Notes: generated by a model from the letters alone, not told the origin. Numbered from the stretch's first letter, positions 32,979 to 42,381 are shown. The stretch is DNA of 64,000 bases from CATOSP01 sp965237775 (GCA_965237775.1 OZ250155.1:3534001-3598000), one strand, 5' to 3'. Translations and numbers: made by a program.

Positions 32979-33923
32979 GTGACTACCACAAACATTGCCC
33001 CAGCCTCCATTGATGAGGTCCAACAACTCCTGCGTGACCAGCTCTATATCAGCGACCGCAGCCTGGCCGTGCCCATATTCTTGGCTCTAAAGTTGCAACG
33101 CCCCTTGCTGCTGGAAGGGGAAGCAGGTGTGGGAAAGACTGAGATCGCCCGCGCCCTAGCCTCCGCCCTGGATACCGAGCTGATCCGTCTCCAGTGTTAC
33201 GAGGGGTTGGACATCAACCATGCCGTATACGAGTGGAACCACAGCAGGCAAATCCTGGAAATCCGGCTCATGGAGGCCGGTGGGGGCGTAGACCGCCAGG
33301 AAGCCACCGACGACCTGTTCAGCGAAAGGTTTCTAATCAAACGTCCGCTGCTGCAGGCCATCGACGAGAGCCGGGAGAAGTCCCCGGTGTTGCTAATCGA
33401 CGAATTGGACCGTGCCGACGAGGAGTTCGAGGGGTTCTTGCTGGAGCTATTGGGGGACTACCAGATCACCATCCCAGAACTGGGCGCATACAAGGCGGCT
33501 CATCCCCCGATTGTCATCATTACGTCCAACCGGACCCGCGAGATTCACGACGCTCTCAAGCGGCGTTGCCTCTACTACTGGATAGACTACCCCGACTTCC
33601 AAAAAGAGATGCAGATTATCTCCAACAGGGTACCGGACGCCCCCCGCCGGCTGGCGGAGCAGGTGACCGGGTTCGTGCAGGAGCTGCGGGAAACGGAACT
33701 TTATAAGATCCCCGGGGTTTCCGAAACCCTGGACTGGACCGCCGCGCTCGTAGCCCTGAACCAGACGGAGCTTGATCCACAGGTCATCGACGACACCATG
33801 GGCATCATGCTCAAGTACCAGGACGACATCGAGATGGTTCGGGGCGAGCCGGTCCGCACCATGTTGGAACGTTCCAGGAACCGGGGGCCCAGGCGGGGCA
33901 GACGCGGTGGCGGCGGTGGTTAG
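32979..33923 (+). CDS. MoxR family AAA+ ATPase
   Basis: A 314-residue MoxR ATPase, a chaperone-like AAA+ protein that activates metalloenzymes together with a VWA protein. LLLEGEAGVGKTEIARALA is Walker A, VLLIDELDRADEEFEGFLLELL Walker B, and IVIITSNRTREIHDALKRRCLYYWIDYP sensor 1 to the arginine finger. The C-terminal lid is helical and ends in a Gly/Arg-rich tail. GTG 32979 with GGAGA 4 nt upstream is preferred; ATG 32931 is a longer option. Its stop overlaps the start of the VWA gene by 17 bp, so the two are translationally coupled. Confidence 0.9.
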   Translation: MTTTNIAPASIDEVQQLLRDQLYISDRSLAVPIFLALKLQRPLLLEGEAGVGKTEIARALASALDTELIRLQCYEGLDINHAVYEWNHSRQILEIRLMEAGGGVDRQEATDDLFSERFLIKRPLLQAIDESREKSPVLLIDELDRADEEFEGFLLELLGDYQITIPELGAYKAAHPPIVIITSNRTREIHDALKRRCLYYWIDYPDFQKEMQIISNRVPDAPRRLAEQVTGFVQELRETELYKIPGVSETLDWTAALVALNQTELDPQVIDDTMGIMLKYQDDIEMVRGEPVRTMLERSRNRGPRRGRRGGGGG

Positions 33924-35214
33924 CAACCAGAACGTGCACGGCCACATCCTCCGAAGCCTGCTGCTTTTCGGGGAAGTGCTGCGCAAGATGGGGCTGGACG
34001 TGGGTTCGGGCAACATGCTCGACATGGTGCGGGCCATCGAGTACGCGCCCTTTGGCCGCAAGCAGGACTTTAGACAGGCTGCCCGCTGCATCCTGGTGCA
34101 CCGGAAACAGGACCTCCCCCTGTTCGATGAGGCGTTCGAAGTCTTCTGGAGGAGGCCCGCGACACGTCAAATAAACCGCGACATCAAGTCGTTGGGCGAG
34201 GAGCGGCGTTACCGCAGGCCGGAGGTCGGGCCGCCGCCGGCTGGCTCCGAGCTGGGCTCCACTGATACAGGTGAAGGCGGCGCGCCTGGGGACAGCATTG
34301 ACCTATCCCGGACCTATAGCGCACGCGAAGTCCTGCGGGCCAAGGACTTCGCGGACTTTACATCCTCTGAGATTTCTGACGCCCGCCGGATGATGTCCGA
34401 GCTTTACTGGGACTTGGGGAAACGCCGGACCCGAAGGCTTCGCCGCGGCGCCGGCGCATCCATCGACCTGCGCCGTACCCTTCGCAGGAACATTCAGTAC
34501 GGCGGCGAGTTCTTGGAATTGGCCACCCAGGAACGTAAAGACCGGGTCAGGCCCCTGGTGCTCATCTGCGACGTTAGCGGCTCCATGGAGCGTTACACGC
34601 GGATGCTTATACACTTCATCCACAGCGTGGCTCGTGGGCCCCAGCAAATCGAAGCGTTCCTGTTTGCCACCAGGCTTACCAGGATCACACGGTTCCTGAA
34701 CCATAGAAGCATTGACCAGGCGGTTAACGAGGTCTCAAGGGCGGTGCCCGACTGGGCAGGCGGGACGCGGATCGGCCAGGCCATCAAAACGTTTAACTTC
34801 CAGTGGCTGCGCCGGGTCGGGACTGGTGGACCGGTGGTGCTGGTGATTTCCGACGGCTGGGACCGGGGTGACCCAGAGTTGCTGGGCCGGGAAATGTCCC
34901 GGCTTCAACGTAGCTGCCACCGTCTCATCTGGTTGAACCCGCTTCTGGGTTCGCCGGTTTACGAACCATTGACCCGGGGCATTCGAGCGGCGCTGCCATA
35001 CGTGGACGATTTCCTTCCCGTCCATAATCTGAACAGCCTGGAATCACTGGCCGACCACCTGAACAGCCTCGGCGAGCAGCGGACGTTGGGCAAGCCCTAC
35101 CGTGCCCCAGAACCCGCACAGCCGGAGCCCGAACCCCCTCAACCGAACCGCCAGGAGATTCCCCCGGCCCTCGCGCCGACTTTCCGTCACCCCGCTTGGG
35201 GAAGGCGCCGTTAA
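33907..35214 (+). CDS. VWA domain-containing CoxE-like protein
   Basis: A 435-residue protein of the CoxE/YehP type. The N-terminal ~200 residues are helical (FGEVLRKMGLDVGSGNMLDMVRAI ... DFTSSEISDARRMMSELYWDLGKRRTRRLRR), as in CoxE. The C-terminal VWA domain contains the MIDAS sequence LVLICDVSGSMERYTRM and the later VVLVISDGWDRGD. A proline/glutamate-rich tail ends the protein. The start GTG 33907 lies inside the moxR gene. In CO dehydrogenase clusters the CoxD (MoxR) and CoxE pair inserts sulfur/copper in the Mo site; here no CO dehydrogenase genes are adjacent, but several molybdoenzymes are in the window. Confidence 0.9.
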   Translation: MAAVVSNQNVHGHILRSLLLFGEVLRKMGLDVGSGNMLDMVRAIEYAPFGRKQDFRQAARCILVHRKQDLPLFDEAFEVFWRRPATRQINRDIKSLGEERRYRRPEVGPPPAGSELGSTDTGEGGAPGDSIDLSRTYSAREVLRAKDFADFTSSEISDARRMMSELYWDLGKRRTRRLRRGAGASIDLRRTLRRNIQYGGEFLELATQERKDRVRPLVLICDVSGSMERYTRMLIHFIHSVARGPQQIEAFLFATRLTRITRFLNHRSIDQAVNEVSRAVPDWAGGTRIGQAIKTFNFQWLRRVGTGGPVVLVISDGWDRGDPELLGREMSRLQRSCHRLIWLNPLLGSPVYEPLTRGIRAALPYVDDFLPVHNLNSLESLADHLNSLGEQRTLGKPYRAPEPAQPEPEPPQPNRQEIPPALAPTFRHPAWGRRR

Positions 35215-35229
35215 CCCGGAGGCGTCCTA

Positions 35230-36420
35230 ATGCTGGCGTTGGAAGGCATCAGAGTGGTTGAGGTCGCCCAAGTTTGGGCAGCTCCAGGTACCGGGATGTA
35301 CCTGGCGGACCAGGGCGCGGACGTGATTAAGATCGAGCCGGTGTGGGGCGATGACGCGCGCAGGGTGTTCACTCAACCGCCGCTTCCCAACGGTGAGAGC
35401 CGGTCCTTCCTGCCCCTCAACCGCAACAAGCGCGGGATGGCGGTGGACATTTCCAGGTCACAGGGCCAGAAGATAGTTTATGGGCTGACGGACCTGGCCG
35501 ATGTCTTCATCCACAACTTCCGGCCCGGCGTGGAAGACCGGCTCGGCTATGACTACGAATCGCTAAGCCGGCGCAATTCTGGGATCGTCTACGCCGCAGT
35601 CTCCGCGTTCGGCAAGGAAGGACCCTATGCCAACCGGCGCGGTTACGACCTGCTATTCCAATCACTGTCAGGTATCCTTAGCAAGAGGCGGGACGAGGAA
35701 GGGATACCCATCTCAAGCGGGGTATGGGTCGCCGACTCATCCGCTCCCATCGCTCTGGCTTATGGGATAGCCCTCGCCCTGCTGGTGCGCCACAAGACGG
35801 GACGCGGCCAGAAGGTTGAGACCTCGCTGCTGCACATGGCCCTCGCCATGCAGACGGTGGACCTGGTCAGGACCGAGGCCGAAGCGGCGCGGCAGGAAGA
35901 AGAGCCCGACTTTTCCAGGCAGGCCCTTTACTCCCCTTACCGATGCCAGGACGGCGGCTTCGTCATCATGGTGGTCCTCAGCGACCAGCAGTTCGCCGGG
36001 TTATGCCGGGCCTTGGACGTGGAGCACCTATTAAATGACCCGGACTACGCCGACAACCTGAAGCGGGCCCAGCGGAGCGCCGAGTTGCACGAGCTGATCT
36101 CCGGTATCCTCTCCACCAAACCTCGCGACCACTGGTTGCAAGTATTGGAAGAAGCCGACGTTCCGGCTGCGCCCGTTCTGGAGCGGGACGAACTGTTCAC
36201 CGACCCTCAGATCCAGGCCAACGACATGCTTGCCGTGCAGAGCCATTCCCAGGCCGGCACGGTGGACATGGTCAATATTCCGGTACGCCTGTCGGACACA
36301 CCCGGCAGCATCCGGTCTCCAGCGCCAGAAGTGGGGCAGCACACCGAGGAAGTGCTCCGTGAGTTAGGCTACGACGACGGAGAAATCGCCCGGCTCAGGG
36401 CCGAAAGAACAATAGGTTAG
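35230..36420 (+). CDS. CaiB/BaiF CoA-transferase family protein
   Basis: A 396-residue class III CoA-transferase. GIRVVEVAQVWAAPGTGMYLADQGADVIKIEP is the N-terminal CoA-binding motif, VFIHNFRPGVEDRLGYDYESL the second conserved block, and Asp140 in NRRGYDLLFQ aligns with the catalytic Asp that forms the acyl anhydride. GRGQKVETSLLHMAL and VPAAPVLERDELFTDPQIQANDML complete the pattern. The acid substrate is unknown. It starts 15 bp after the VWA gene with CCGGAGG upstream, so it is probably in the same transcript. Confidence 0.92.
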   Translation: MLALEGIRVVEVAQVWAAPGTGMYLADQGADVIKIEPVWGDDARRVFTQPPLPNGESRSFLPLNRNKRGMAVDISRSQGQKIVYGLTDLADVFIHNFRPGVEDRLGYDYESLSRRNSGIVYAAVSAFGKEGPYANRRGYDLLFQSLSGILSKRRDEEGIPISSGVWVADSSAPIALAYGIALALLVRHKTGRGQKVETSLLHMALAMQTVDLVRTEAEAARQEEEPDFSRQALYSPYRCQDGGFVIMVVLSDQQFAGLCRALDVEHLLNDPDYADNLKRAQRSAELHELISGILSTKPRDHWLQVLEEADVPAAPVLERDELFTDPQIQANDMLAVQSHSQAGTVDMVNIPVRLSDTPGSIRSPAPEVGQHTEEVLRELGYDDGEIARLRAERTIG

Positions 36421-36437
36421 CCGGGAACCGAGAGTTA

Positions 36438-37184
36438 GTGGAAACTCGCCCCAATAGCGACACCTTAACCTGCGGCAGTTGCGGCAAGGACGTCGAAGTT
36501 TCCGCCCGCTTCTGCGGATTCTGCGGCCAAGAAATCGCGGCGCCGTCCAGAGCGACCCCTCCCACATCGAGTCCATATTCGGAGTTAAGCGTTCCGGCCA
36601 CCTCATACCTGCTCCCGGTCCAACGGGTACTTCTCTTGACCCTGGTCTCCCTAGGTCTCTACCTCTTCTATTGGTTTTACCTGACGTGGAAGCAATATCA
36701 AGAACATACCGGCGAAGAAGCATACCCGGTCTGGCATGCCCTTTGCATGTTGGTCCCCATTTACCGGTTATTCGTGGTCCATAGACACATGCGGTCCTTT
36801 AAGAAACTGATGGCAGACGCGGGGGTTCCCTCGTCCATTAGCGTCTCCGGAACTGTTTTAATGGTCTTTGCCGCCACTCTATTGAATCTGGTAGGACCGA
36901 TTCTAAGCGGCGCGTTTACTGATGGGGTACCGGTCGCTGGCTGGCCGCCTGCCGGCACGCTTCTATTGAGTTTGGTCTCATTCCTGATTACGGTTGCCAT
37001 ACCTGTTCACGTCCAGGGAAATCTCAACCACTATTGGGAGAGCCTAAACGGCGGGCCATTGCCCCCGGCTAAGATGGGTTCCGGCGAGGTATTCTTCGCT
37101 GTATTGGGAGCACTCCTCTGGTTGCTTATTGCGGGCATGTTAACGGGCATCATCAGTCCGGCCCCACCTCCAACGATTCAATAA
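36438..37184 (+). CDS. Zinc-ribbon membrane protein with DUF4234-like domain
   Basis: A 248-residue protein. The N-terminal zinc ribbon has CGSCGKDV and FCGFCGQE (Cys-x-x-Cys twice, residues 12-30). After a polar linker come four or five membrane spans: VLLLTLVSLGLYLFYWFYLTWK, the signature of DUF4234, VLMVFAATLLNLVGPIL, LLLSLVSFLITVAIPV and VFFAVLGALLWLLIAGMLTGII. Function unknown. The start is GTG, 17 bp after the CoA-transferase. Confidence 0.75.
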   Translation: METRPNSDTLTCGSCGKDVEVSARFCGFCGQEIAAPSRATPPTSSPYSELSVPATSYLLPVQRVLLLTLVSLGLYLFYWFYLTWKQYQEHTGEEAYPVWHALCMLVPIYRLFVVHRHMRSFKKLMADAGVPSSISVSGTVLMVFAATLLNLVGPILSGAFTDGVPVAGWPPAGTLLLSLVSFLITVAIPVHVQGNLNHYWESLNGGPLPPAKMGSGEVFFAVLGALLWLLIAGMLTGIISPAPPPTIQ

Positions 37185-37250
37185 CACGGACGCCGGACAA
37201 TTCCACGGAAGAAAGTGCGTTTCCCCCCTTCGCCAACGCGCCCTTTGTCG

Positions 37251-37280
37251 TTGACTCCTTTCTACAAGCGAGGGTATCCT
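37251..37280 (+). promoter_or_regulatory. Sigma-70-type promoter for the CocE/NonD hydrolase
   Basis: TTGACT (37251-37256) and TATCCT (37275-37280) are 18 bp apart, 35 bp before the ATG at 37316. Confidence 0.55.
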
Positions 37281-37315
37281 ACAGGCCGCTTTGGCGTCCC
37301 GACCCTATTCAGCCG

Positions 37316-39124
37316 ATGCCGTTGTACCGGTCCCCGTTCACGGTGTCAGGGGAGGTCCTCTTGGCGTCTCATCATACAAACCCTAATGTAGTCCGCGAAC
37401 GCAACGTCATGGTCCCCATGCGAGACGGGGTGCGCCTGGCGGCCGACATAGTCCGTCCCGAAGCTCCGGGACGGTATCCGGTGCTGGTAACCCGGGGACC
37501 CTACGGGAAAGACGGATACGTCGATAACCGGGACCATTCCATGTGGTTCTTTTCGCAACGTGGTTATGTCGTGGTAAGCCAGGACTGCCGCGCCCGATTC
37601 GAATCGGAAGGCGAAGGGTACAATCCACTGTTCCAGGAAGTGCGGGACGGCTACGACACGGTAGAATGGGCGGCCCGTCAGCCCTGGTCCAACGGCAGGG
37701 TCGGCACCACCGGCCAGTCCTACCTGGGCGCAACCCAGTACACCTTGGCCACCAACAACCCGCTACCGCCCCACCTGCAGGCCATGGCCCCGGTATCGGC
37801 TTCTTCGGACTTCCACCAGAGCTGGGTCTATCACACTGGCGGCGCGATGGAATGGGGTTGGATGGTCCCCTATGCCATACACAAGGGTCTCAACACTCTA
37901 TCCCGGCTTGGCCGGAACGACCTGCTGGAAAAGATGGAGGAGTACCTCCTCCCGGCGGAGAATTTCGCCCGACCGTTGACCGACGAATGGTTCCGCCACC
38001 TTCCCTTAAAAGACTGGGCGGGCTTGTTGAAGGAGACCGCACCGTACTTCGAAGAGTATCTGAACAACGAAAAAGACGGTCCCTACTGGTGGCAACTCAA
38101 CCTCAATCACCATTTGAGCGGCATCACGGTCCCAATGTTCCACGTCAGCTCATGGTATGACATCTTCCTGGAGGGCGCCCTCAATGCCTACAGCGGCATA
38201 CGGGACAAGGCAAGCAACCAACTAGCCCGGGACAACCAGAAGCTATTGGTTGGACCCTGGGCCCACATCCGCCCTTACACGGGGCCCACGTCTAGGGACA
38301 CCGGCGACATCGACTTCGGCGAAGACGCCCGGATCGAGCTGCACGAGTACTTGCTCCGTTGGTTCGATTATTGGCTCAAGGACCGCCAGACCGGCATCAT
38401 GGACGACCCACCGGTCTACTTGTTCGTAATGGGCGAGAATAGGTGGCGCTACGAAAACGAGTGGCCGTTGGCCCGCACTCACTATACGCGGTACTATTTG
38501 CATTCAGACGGCCCCGCCAACACCAGGCACGGTGGGGGTACCCTTTCAACCGTCCCGCAGGGGGAAGAACCGCCGGACTCCTTCATCTATGACCCCCACG
38601 AACCGGTACCGACCCGCCGGGGAAACACGCTGATCATCCCTCACGGAGTAGCGGACCAAGGGGAGGTCGAAGACCGCCAGGACGTCCTGGTCTATACTTC
38701 GGACCCGATGGAACGGGACATGGAGATCACCGGACCGATCAGCGTCCGGCTATTTGCGGCCTCCAGCGCGGTCGACACAGATTTCACCGCGAAGCTGGTG
38801 GACGTGAGGCCCGACGGCTATGCGCAAAACCTCCAAGACGGTATCGTCCGCGCCAGGTACCGGACATCGGCGGCCGAATCGACGCAAATAACCCCCGGCC
38901 AAGTGTACGAATACACCATCGACCTGTGGGCCACCAGCCACGTGGTGCGCGCCGGCCACTGTATTCGAGTGGATATCTCAAGCAGCAACTTCCCACGATT
39001 CGACCGCAACCCAAACACGGGCGCGCCCATCGGTGAGGACTCGAGACTGGAATCCGCCCGGCAAGAGGTCCACCACTCCGGGGCGCATCCCTCACACATC
39101 ATCCTGCCTATCATTCCCAGGTAA
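37316..39124 (+). CDS. CocE/NonD family hydrolase
   Basis: A 602-residue alpha/beta hydrolase of the X-Pro dipeptidyl peptidase S15 and cocaine esterase type. MVPMRDGVRLAADIVRPEAPGRYPVLVTRGPYGK opens the catalytic domain. The nucleophile Ser135 is in GRVGTTGQSYLGATQ, and SSWYDIFLEGALNAYSGI and GPWAHIRPYTGPTSR carry the acid and His region. The C-terminal jelly-roll (VYTSDPMERDMEITGPISVRLFAASSAVDTDFTAKLVDV) is the PepX_C domain. No signal peptide is evident. An ester or amide substrate is expected. ATG 37316 fits the promoter; ATG 37409 would cut into the conserved start. Confidence 0.92.
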   Translation: MPLYRSPFTVSGEVLLASHHTNPNVVRERNVMVPMRDGVRLAADIVRPEAPGRYPVLVTRGPYGKDGYVDNRDHSMWFFSQRGYVVVSQDCRARFESEGEGYNPLFQEVRDGYDTVEWAARQPWSNGRVGTTGQSYLGATQYTLATNNPLPPHLQAMAPVSASSDFHQSWVYHTGGAMEWGWMVPYAIHKGLNTLSRLGRNDLLEKMEEYLLPAENFARPLTDEWFRHLPLKDWAGLLKETAPYFEEYLNNEKDGPYWWQLNLNHHLSGITVPMFHVSSWYDIFLEGALNAYSGIRDKASNQLARDNQKLLVGPWAHIRPYTGPTSRDTGDIDFGEDARIELHEYLLRWFDYWLKDRQTGIMDDPPVYLFVMGENRWRYENEWPLARTHYTRYYLHSDGPANTRHGGGTLSTVPQGEEPPDSFIYDPHEPVPTRRGNTLIIPHGVADQGEVEDRQDVLVYTSDPMERDMEITGPISVRLFAASSAVDTDFTAKLVDVRPDGYAQNLQDGIVRARYRTSAAESTQITPGQVYEYTIDLWATSHVVRAGHCIRVDISSSNFPRFDRNPNTGAPIGEDSRLESARQEVHHSGAHPSHIILPIIPR

Positions 39125-39213
39125 TTCGGTCTCCGTTTGAATCCCACACAAACCTGGGCCCGTAGTCCTAATCGCAAAATGGCATTAGCCACACACCGGA
39201 GGAATCAACCGAA

Positions 39214-39678
39214 ATGCCCACCATCGACCGGGTCCTCACGGACCAGCAATTGGCCCTGTTAACCGCCGTCGTAGACCGGATCATTCCACCCGAAGGGGAG
39301 CTGCCCGGCGCGGCCGAAATGGGACTGCCAGGGTTTATCGAGGGAGTTCTGGTAGCCCAGATGCCTATCAGGCGTCAGTTCATCGAAGGGCTGGTCCAGA
39401 TCGGAATCGCGGCTTCGGCCAAGGGACAGGGAGATTTCGAAGGGTTATCGGGCGAGGACCAAGACTCCGCGCTACGGGAAGTGGAGGCCGCCAATTCCGC
39501 GTTCTTCGATGAACTGGTGCGCCAGACCTACAACGGGTACTACACAAACAGGGAAGTTTTCCAGAAGCTGGGCATTCCCGAGGCGTCGGCTCCCGACTCC
39601 GGGAGGCAGCCTGATTTGTTGGATGTGACCCTTCTGGAAAGGCAGCGGCAACGGGCGCCCTTCTGGAGGCAGATTTAA
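39214..39678 (+). CDS. Gluconate 2-dehydrogenase subunit 3 family protein, orphan
   Basis: A 154-residue protein with the subunit-3 pattern: LTDQQLALLTAVVDRIIPPEGELPGAAEMGLPGFIEGVL, then FEGLSGEDQDSALREVEAANSAFFDELVRQTYNGYYTNREVFQKLGIP. In known cases this small subunit accompanies a GMC-type FAD dehydrogenase and a cytochrome c. Neither is adjacent, although the CocE hydrolase lies 89 bp upstream in the same direction. The usual Tat signal on this subunit is absent. GGAGGAA lies 7-8 nt before the ATG. Confidence 0.82.
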   Translation: MPTIDRVLTDQQLALLTAVVDRIIPPEGELPGAAEMGLPGFIEGVLVAQMPIRRQFIEGLVQIGIAASAKGQGDFEGLSGEDQDSALREVEAANSAFFDELVRQTYNGYYTNREVFQKLGIPEASAPDSGRQPDLLDVTLLERQRQRAPFWRQI

Positions 39679-39883
39679 CCCGGTGCGATAGTCTCCGGAG
39701 TCAGCCGGCCAAAAAGCAAGCATGGGACCCAACAACGATGAATCCGCTGCTAGTCCGACCTGCTGGCGGCTGGCAAGATCGCGGAGTGAAGGGCTTGAGC
39801 CTTCTAACGGCCACCGCCTTTCTCGGCGACCGTCCCCTTCCCCGCACCTGACCCAAGCTCCCACCCCCAGGCAAAAGCCAAGT

Positions 39884-40789
39884 CTAGACGCTCAACGCCA
39901 GTTGCAACTGACGCTTTGGTTGCTGCATTTTCTTGGTGGGTTCCATGCTGGGCAGTCTCCATCTCCTCCGCGCATCATCCACCAACTTCAACACCTCGGA
40001 CGTGTAATCCCGGGGCGCATAGGTCTTACGGTACAACTTGGCGTAGGATGGCGTCAGGTGAGGATAAGCCTCACGCAGCATGGGCATAAACCATTCCTTG
40101 GAGCCGGGTTTCAGAAACAAGACGTTGGCGCCGATGAATTGGGCGTTGTGTTCAGCCGCCGCCGCGGCGACGGCATGAATGCTCTCGGCGCTGTCGGAGA
40201 TCCCCGGAATCAGCGGGGCCATCATTACACCGGCAGGGATTCCATTCTCCACCAAGTGCTGCATCGCCTCCATACGGGCCATCGGGCTGGGAGTACCAGG
40301 CTCGGTGAGCTTCCAGACCTCCGGGTCCATACTGCCTATGCTGAAGTTGACCCGAACGTCGGCGACTTGCCGGAGTTCGCGGAGCACGTCCGCATCTCTC
40401 CTGACCAACACACCCTTGGTGGTGATTGACGCCGGGTTCTCAAAGTCGCACAGGACCTCGATGATGCGTCTTGTCAATTCGTACTCGGCCTCGGCTGGCT
40501 CATAAGGGTCCGAAGCCGTGCCGATTGCGATGCCTTCACCGCGCCAACTGGGCTTCTTTAGCTCCTTCCGCAACACTTCCGGGCTATTGACCTTGGCAAA
40601 TACCCTTTGCTCGAACTCCCTGCCCGCGTCCAACCCCCAGAATTCGTGAGTTGGCCTGGCATAGCAGTACCGGCATGCATGGCGGCACCCACGATAGGGG
40701 TTCAGTGTCCAGCGGAACGGGAAATTCGGGATATCCAGCTTATTGAGCAAAGACTTGCATTGGATTTCCTGTACCTCTGCCCCTGCCAT
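39884..40789 (-). CDS. SPL-family radical SAM protein
   Basis: A 301-residue radical SAM enzyme of the spore photoproduct lyase-like family found in non-sporulating bacteria. The 4Fe-4S cluster cysteines are Cys35, 39 and 42 in NPYRGCRHACRYCYARPTHEF. IAIGTASDPYEPAEAEYELTRRIIEVL, NPASITTKGVLVRRDADVL and VRVNFSIGSMDPEVWKLTEPGTPSP follow as in Rv2578c-type proteins. It may act in DNA lesion repair, but that is unproven for this branch. The ATG at 40789 has AAGGAG 7 nt upstream, preferred over one seven codons earlier. Confidence 0.9.
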   Translation of the reverse strand: MAGAEVQEIQCKSLLNKLDIPNFPFRWTLNPYRGCRHACRYCYARPTHEFWGLDAGREFEQRVFAKVNSPEVLRKELKKPSWRGEGIAIGTASDPYEPAEAEYELTRRIIEVLCDFENPASITTKGVLVRRDADVLRELRQVADVRVNFSIGSMDPEVWKLTEPGTPSPMARMEAMQHLVENGIPAGVMMAPLIPGISDSAESIHAVAAAAAEHNAQFIGANVLFLKPGSKEWFMPMLREAYPHLTPSYAKLYRKTYAPRDYTSEVLKLVDDARRRWRLPSMEPTKKMQQPKRQLQLALSV

Positions 40790-40936
40790 CTTCAGACTCC
40801 TTGACTTCACTTAATTGGACCGTATGTTCTAATAGTAGTGGCGTGCATACGGGACATCAAGGCCCAAGTGTCAGTAAAAGTCATCATGGCGAAGAAGAGA
40901 GCCAGGCCAATTGGTGGGGGGCTAGGGGAAGGAGAG

Positions 40937-41197
40937 CTACCGATAAAGGGGCTTGAAGAAACTGTGGAGGTAGTTCCGCTGGTGGGCCCAGGAGTGCGCG
41001 CGCTTTACCACTACATCTGGGATCTGCTCTGCCCGCCTATGGGTGATGCGCATGGTTTCGTAACGGCTGAGTTCAGGCGGGGCGTCGGCTGTGAAAATGA
41101 CCTCACACTCCTGCGCCTCTAGGAAGGTCTTTAGCCCAGTGTAGCCTTTGGGCCGGGTATTGGGGGTCTGGTAGATGTAAAGCTCTGTACAACCCAT
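40937..41197 (-). CDS. Hypothetical small protein
   Basis: An 86-residue frame with natural-looking composition: MGCTELYIYQTPNTRPKG, then GLKTFLEAQECEVIFTADAPPELSRYETMRITHRRAEQIPDVVVKRAHSWAHQRNY. The frame continues upstream, but the upstream part reads as low-complexity shadow of the SMP-30 gene. I recognise no family and no clear ribosome binding site. It may be real or a gene fragment. Confidence 0.4.
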   Translation of the reverse strand: MGCTELYIYQTPNTRPKGYTGLKTFLEAQECEVIFTADAPPELSRYETMRITHRRAEQIPDVVVKRAHSWAHQRNYLHSFFKPLYR

Positions 41198-41340
41198 CAG
41201 TTCTTCGACGTGGTCCGTACCGCTCCCACGCCCTCCACCCTGACGGCGTTGCCTTCGATTTACTCCGAAATTTCCCAGGCTCATACCATTCGACCTATCT
41301 GGTCCACCCGGCTGTGGGCGTCCCGGTGGCGCGATTCTTG

Positions 41341-42243
41341 CTAAGGATAGATCGCCCAACCTACCCGGTTGGTCTCGGCTTTGAAAAAATGGCCGTCCGT
41401 GCTGGTAACGTACAGAGTAGAGCGGTCCGGTCCGCCGAAACAGCAGTTGGTGGGCCTGGTGGCCTGGACACGGTGAGTTTCCAGGACGCGGCCGTAGGGA
41501 GAGAACACGTATATCATTGGCCCTGGACCGGCCGAGGGCCACCCCGCCGTGGCGACGATATTGCCGTCGATGTCCAGGCACATCCCGTCGATGCCGCGGT
41601 GGACACCGTCCTGGTCTCTACCAAAGGTGTGCAGCACGGTATAGGCGCCCAGGCTTCCGTCATTCCTTATGGGATACGCTCTTAGCTCGCGGTCCAAGGT
41701 GATGTCGTCGCTGTTGCTCTCAGCCACGTACAGCGTGGAGTCGTCGGGAGAGACCAGAATCCCGTTGGGCATGGTGGTGTCGAAGGTTGCGCGGGTTACG
41801 CTATAGGTCCCGTCTGTCTGGGGATCGGCGCGGAGTACCGAACGGTTGTCCAACTCCTCGATCTCCGAAGCGTCGACGTTTGGCGTATTCCATGGGTTAG
41901 TGAACCAGATGCGTCCCCGCCGGTCCACAGCCAGGTCGTTGGGGGTGTTGAGTTTCTGTCCATCCACCCGGTCGGCGATGGTCGTGGTCGTCCCGTCAGG
42001 ACCGAAACGCACGATGGAACGCCCGCCGGAACAGCACCCATATAGCCGTCCTTCAGCGTCGTGGGCCAGTCCATTGGTGTGGTTCGTGCCGCCGCGAACT
42101 TCAGAGAACTCCCCGGATTTGGGGTCGAAGCGCATGATGCGGCTCGCCGGAATGTGGGTGAACAGGACGGCTTCGCCGTCCCAGACTGGACCTTCGGTTA
42201 TTCCGCCGAAGGGTGTCGCCAGAAGCTGGAATCGCCATTCCAT
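41341..42243 (-). CDS. SMP-30/gluconolactonase/LRE family protein
   Basis: A 300-residue six-bladed beta-propeller. GGITEGPVWDGEAVLFTHIPASRIMRFDP contains the first metal-ligand Glu (TEGPVW), TNGLAHDAEGRLYGCC and TPNDLAVDRRGRIWFTN carry the Asn ligand, and MPNGILVSPDDSTLYVAES and GIDGMCLDIDGNIVATAG the last Asn/Asp ligands. Such enzymes hydrolyse sugar lactones or organophosphates with a divalent cation. No signal peptide. The leader region has GGGGGA before the ATG. Confidence 0.92.
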   Translation of the reverse strand: MEWRFQLLATPFGGITEGPVWDGEAVLFTHIPASRIMRFDPKSGEFSEVRGGTNHTNGLAHDAEGRLYGCCSGGRSIVRFGPDGTTTTIADRVDGQKLNTPNDLAVDRRGRIWFTNPWNTPNVDASEIEELDNRSVLRADPQTDGTYSVTRATFDTTMPNGILVSPDDSTLYVAESNSDDITLDRELRAYPIRNDGSLGAYTVLHTFGRDQDGVHRGIDGMCLDIDGNIVATAGWPSAGPGPMIYVFSPYGRVLETHRVQATRPTNCCFGGPDRSTLYVTSTDGHFFKAETNRVGWAIYP

Positions 42244-42375
42244 CCGTGCGGTCCCCCAAGATCAAACTCTATTGGCCGATGCAATCCAGACTAGTTGACG
42301 CCGATTGTAGCAGAGGGGGGGTAACTGAACAATTGGCGCTGACAGAACACGATAATTTTCCGGCCTTGCGGATGA

Positions 42376-42381
42376 TATAAT
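42376..42381 (+). promoter_or_regulatory. -10 box for lepB
   Basis: A perfect TATAAT in an AT-rich patch about 110 bp upstream of the lepB ATG. The -35 region is poor. Confidence 0.45.

Noticed and set aside
40838..41122. Rightward 94-codon frame opposite the hypothetical at 40937
   Set aside because: It starts inside the promoter area of the radical SAM gene and reads less naturally than the leftward frame.
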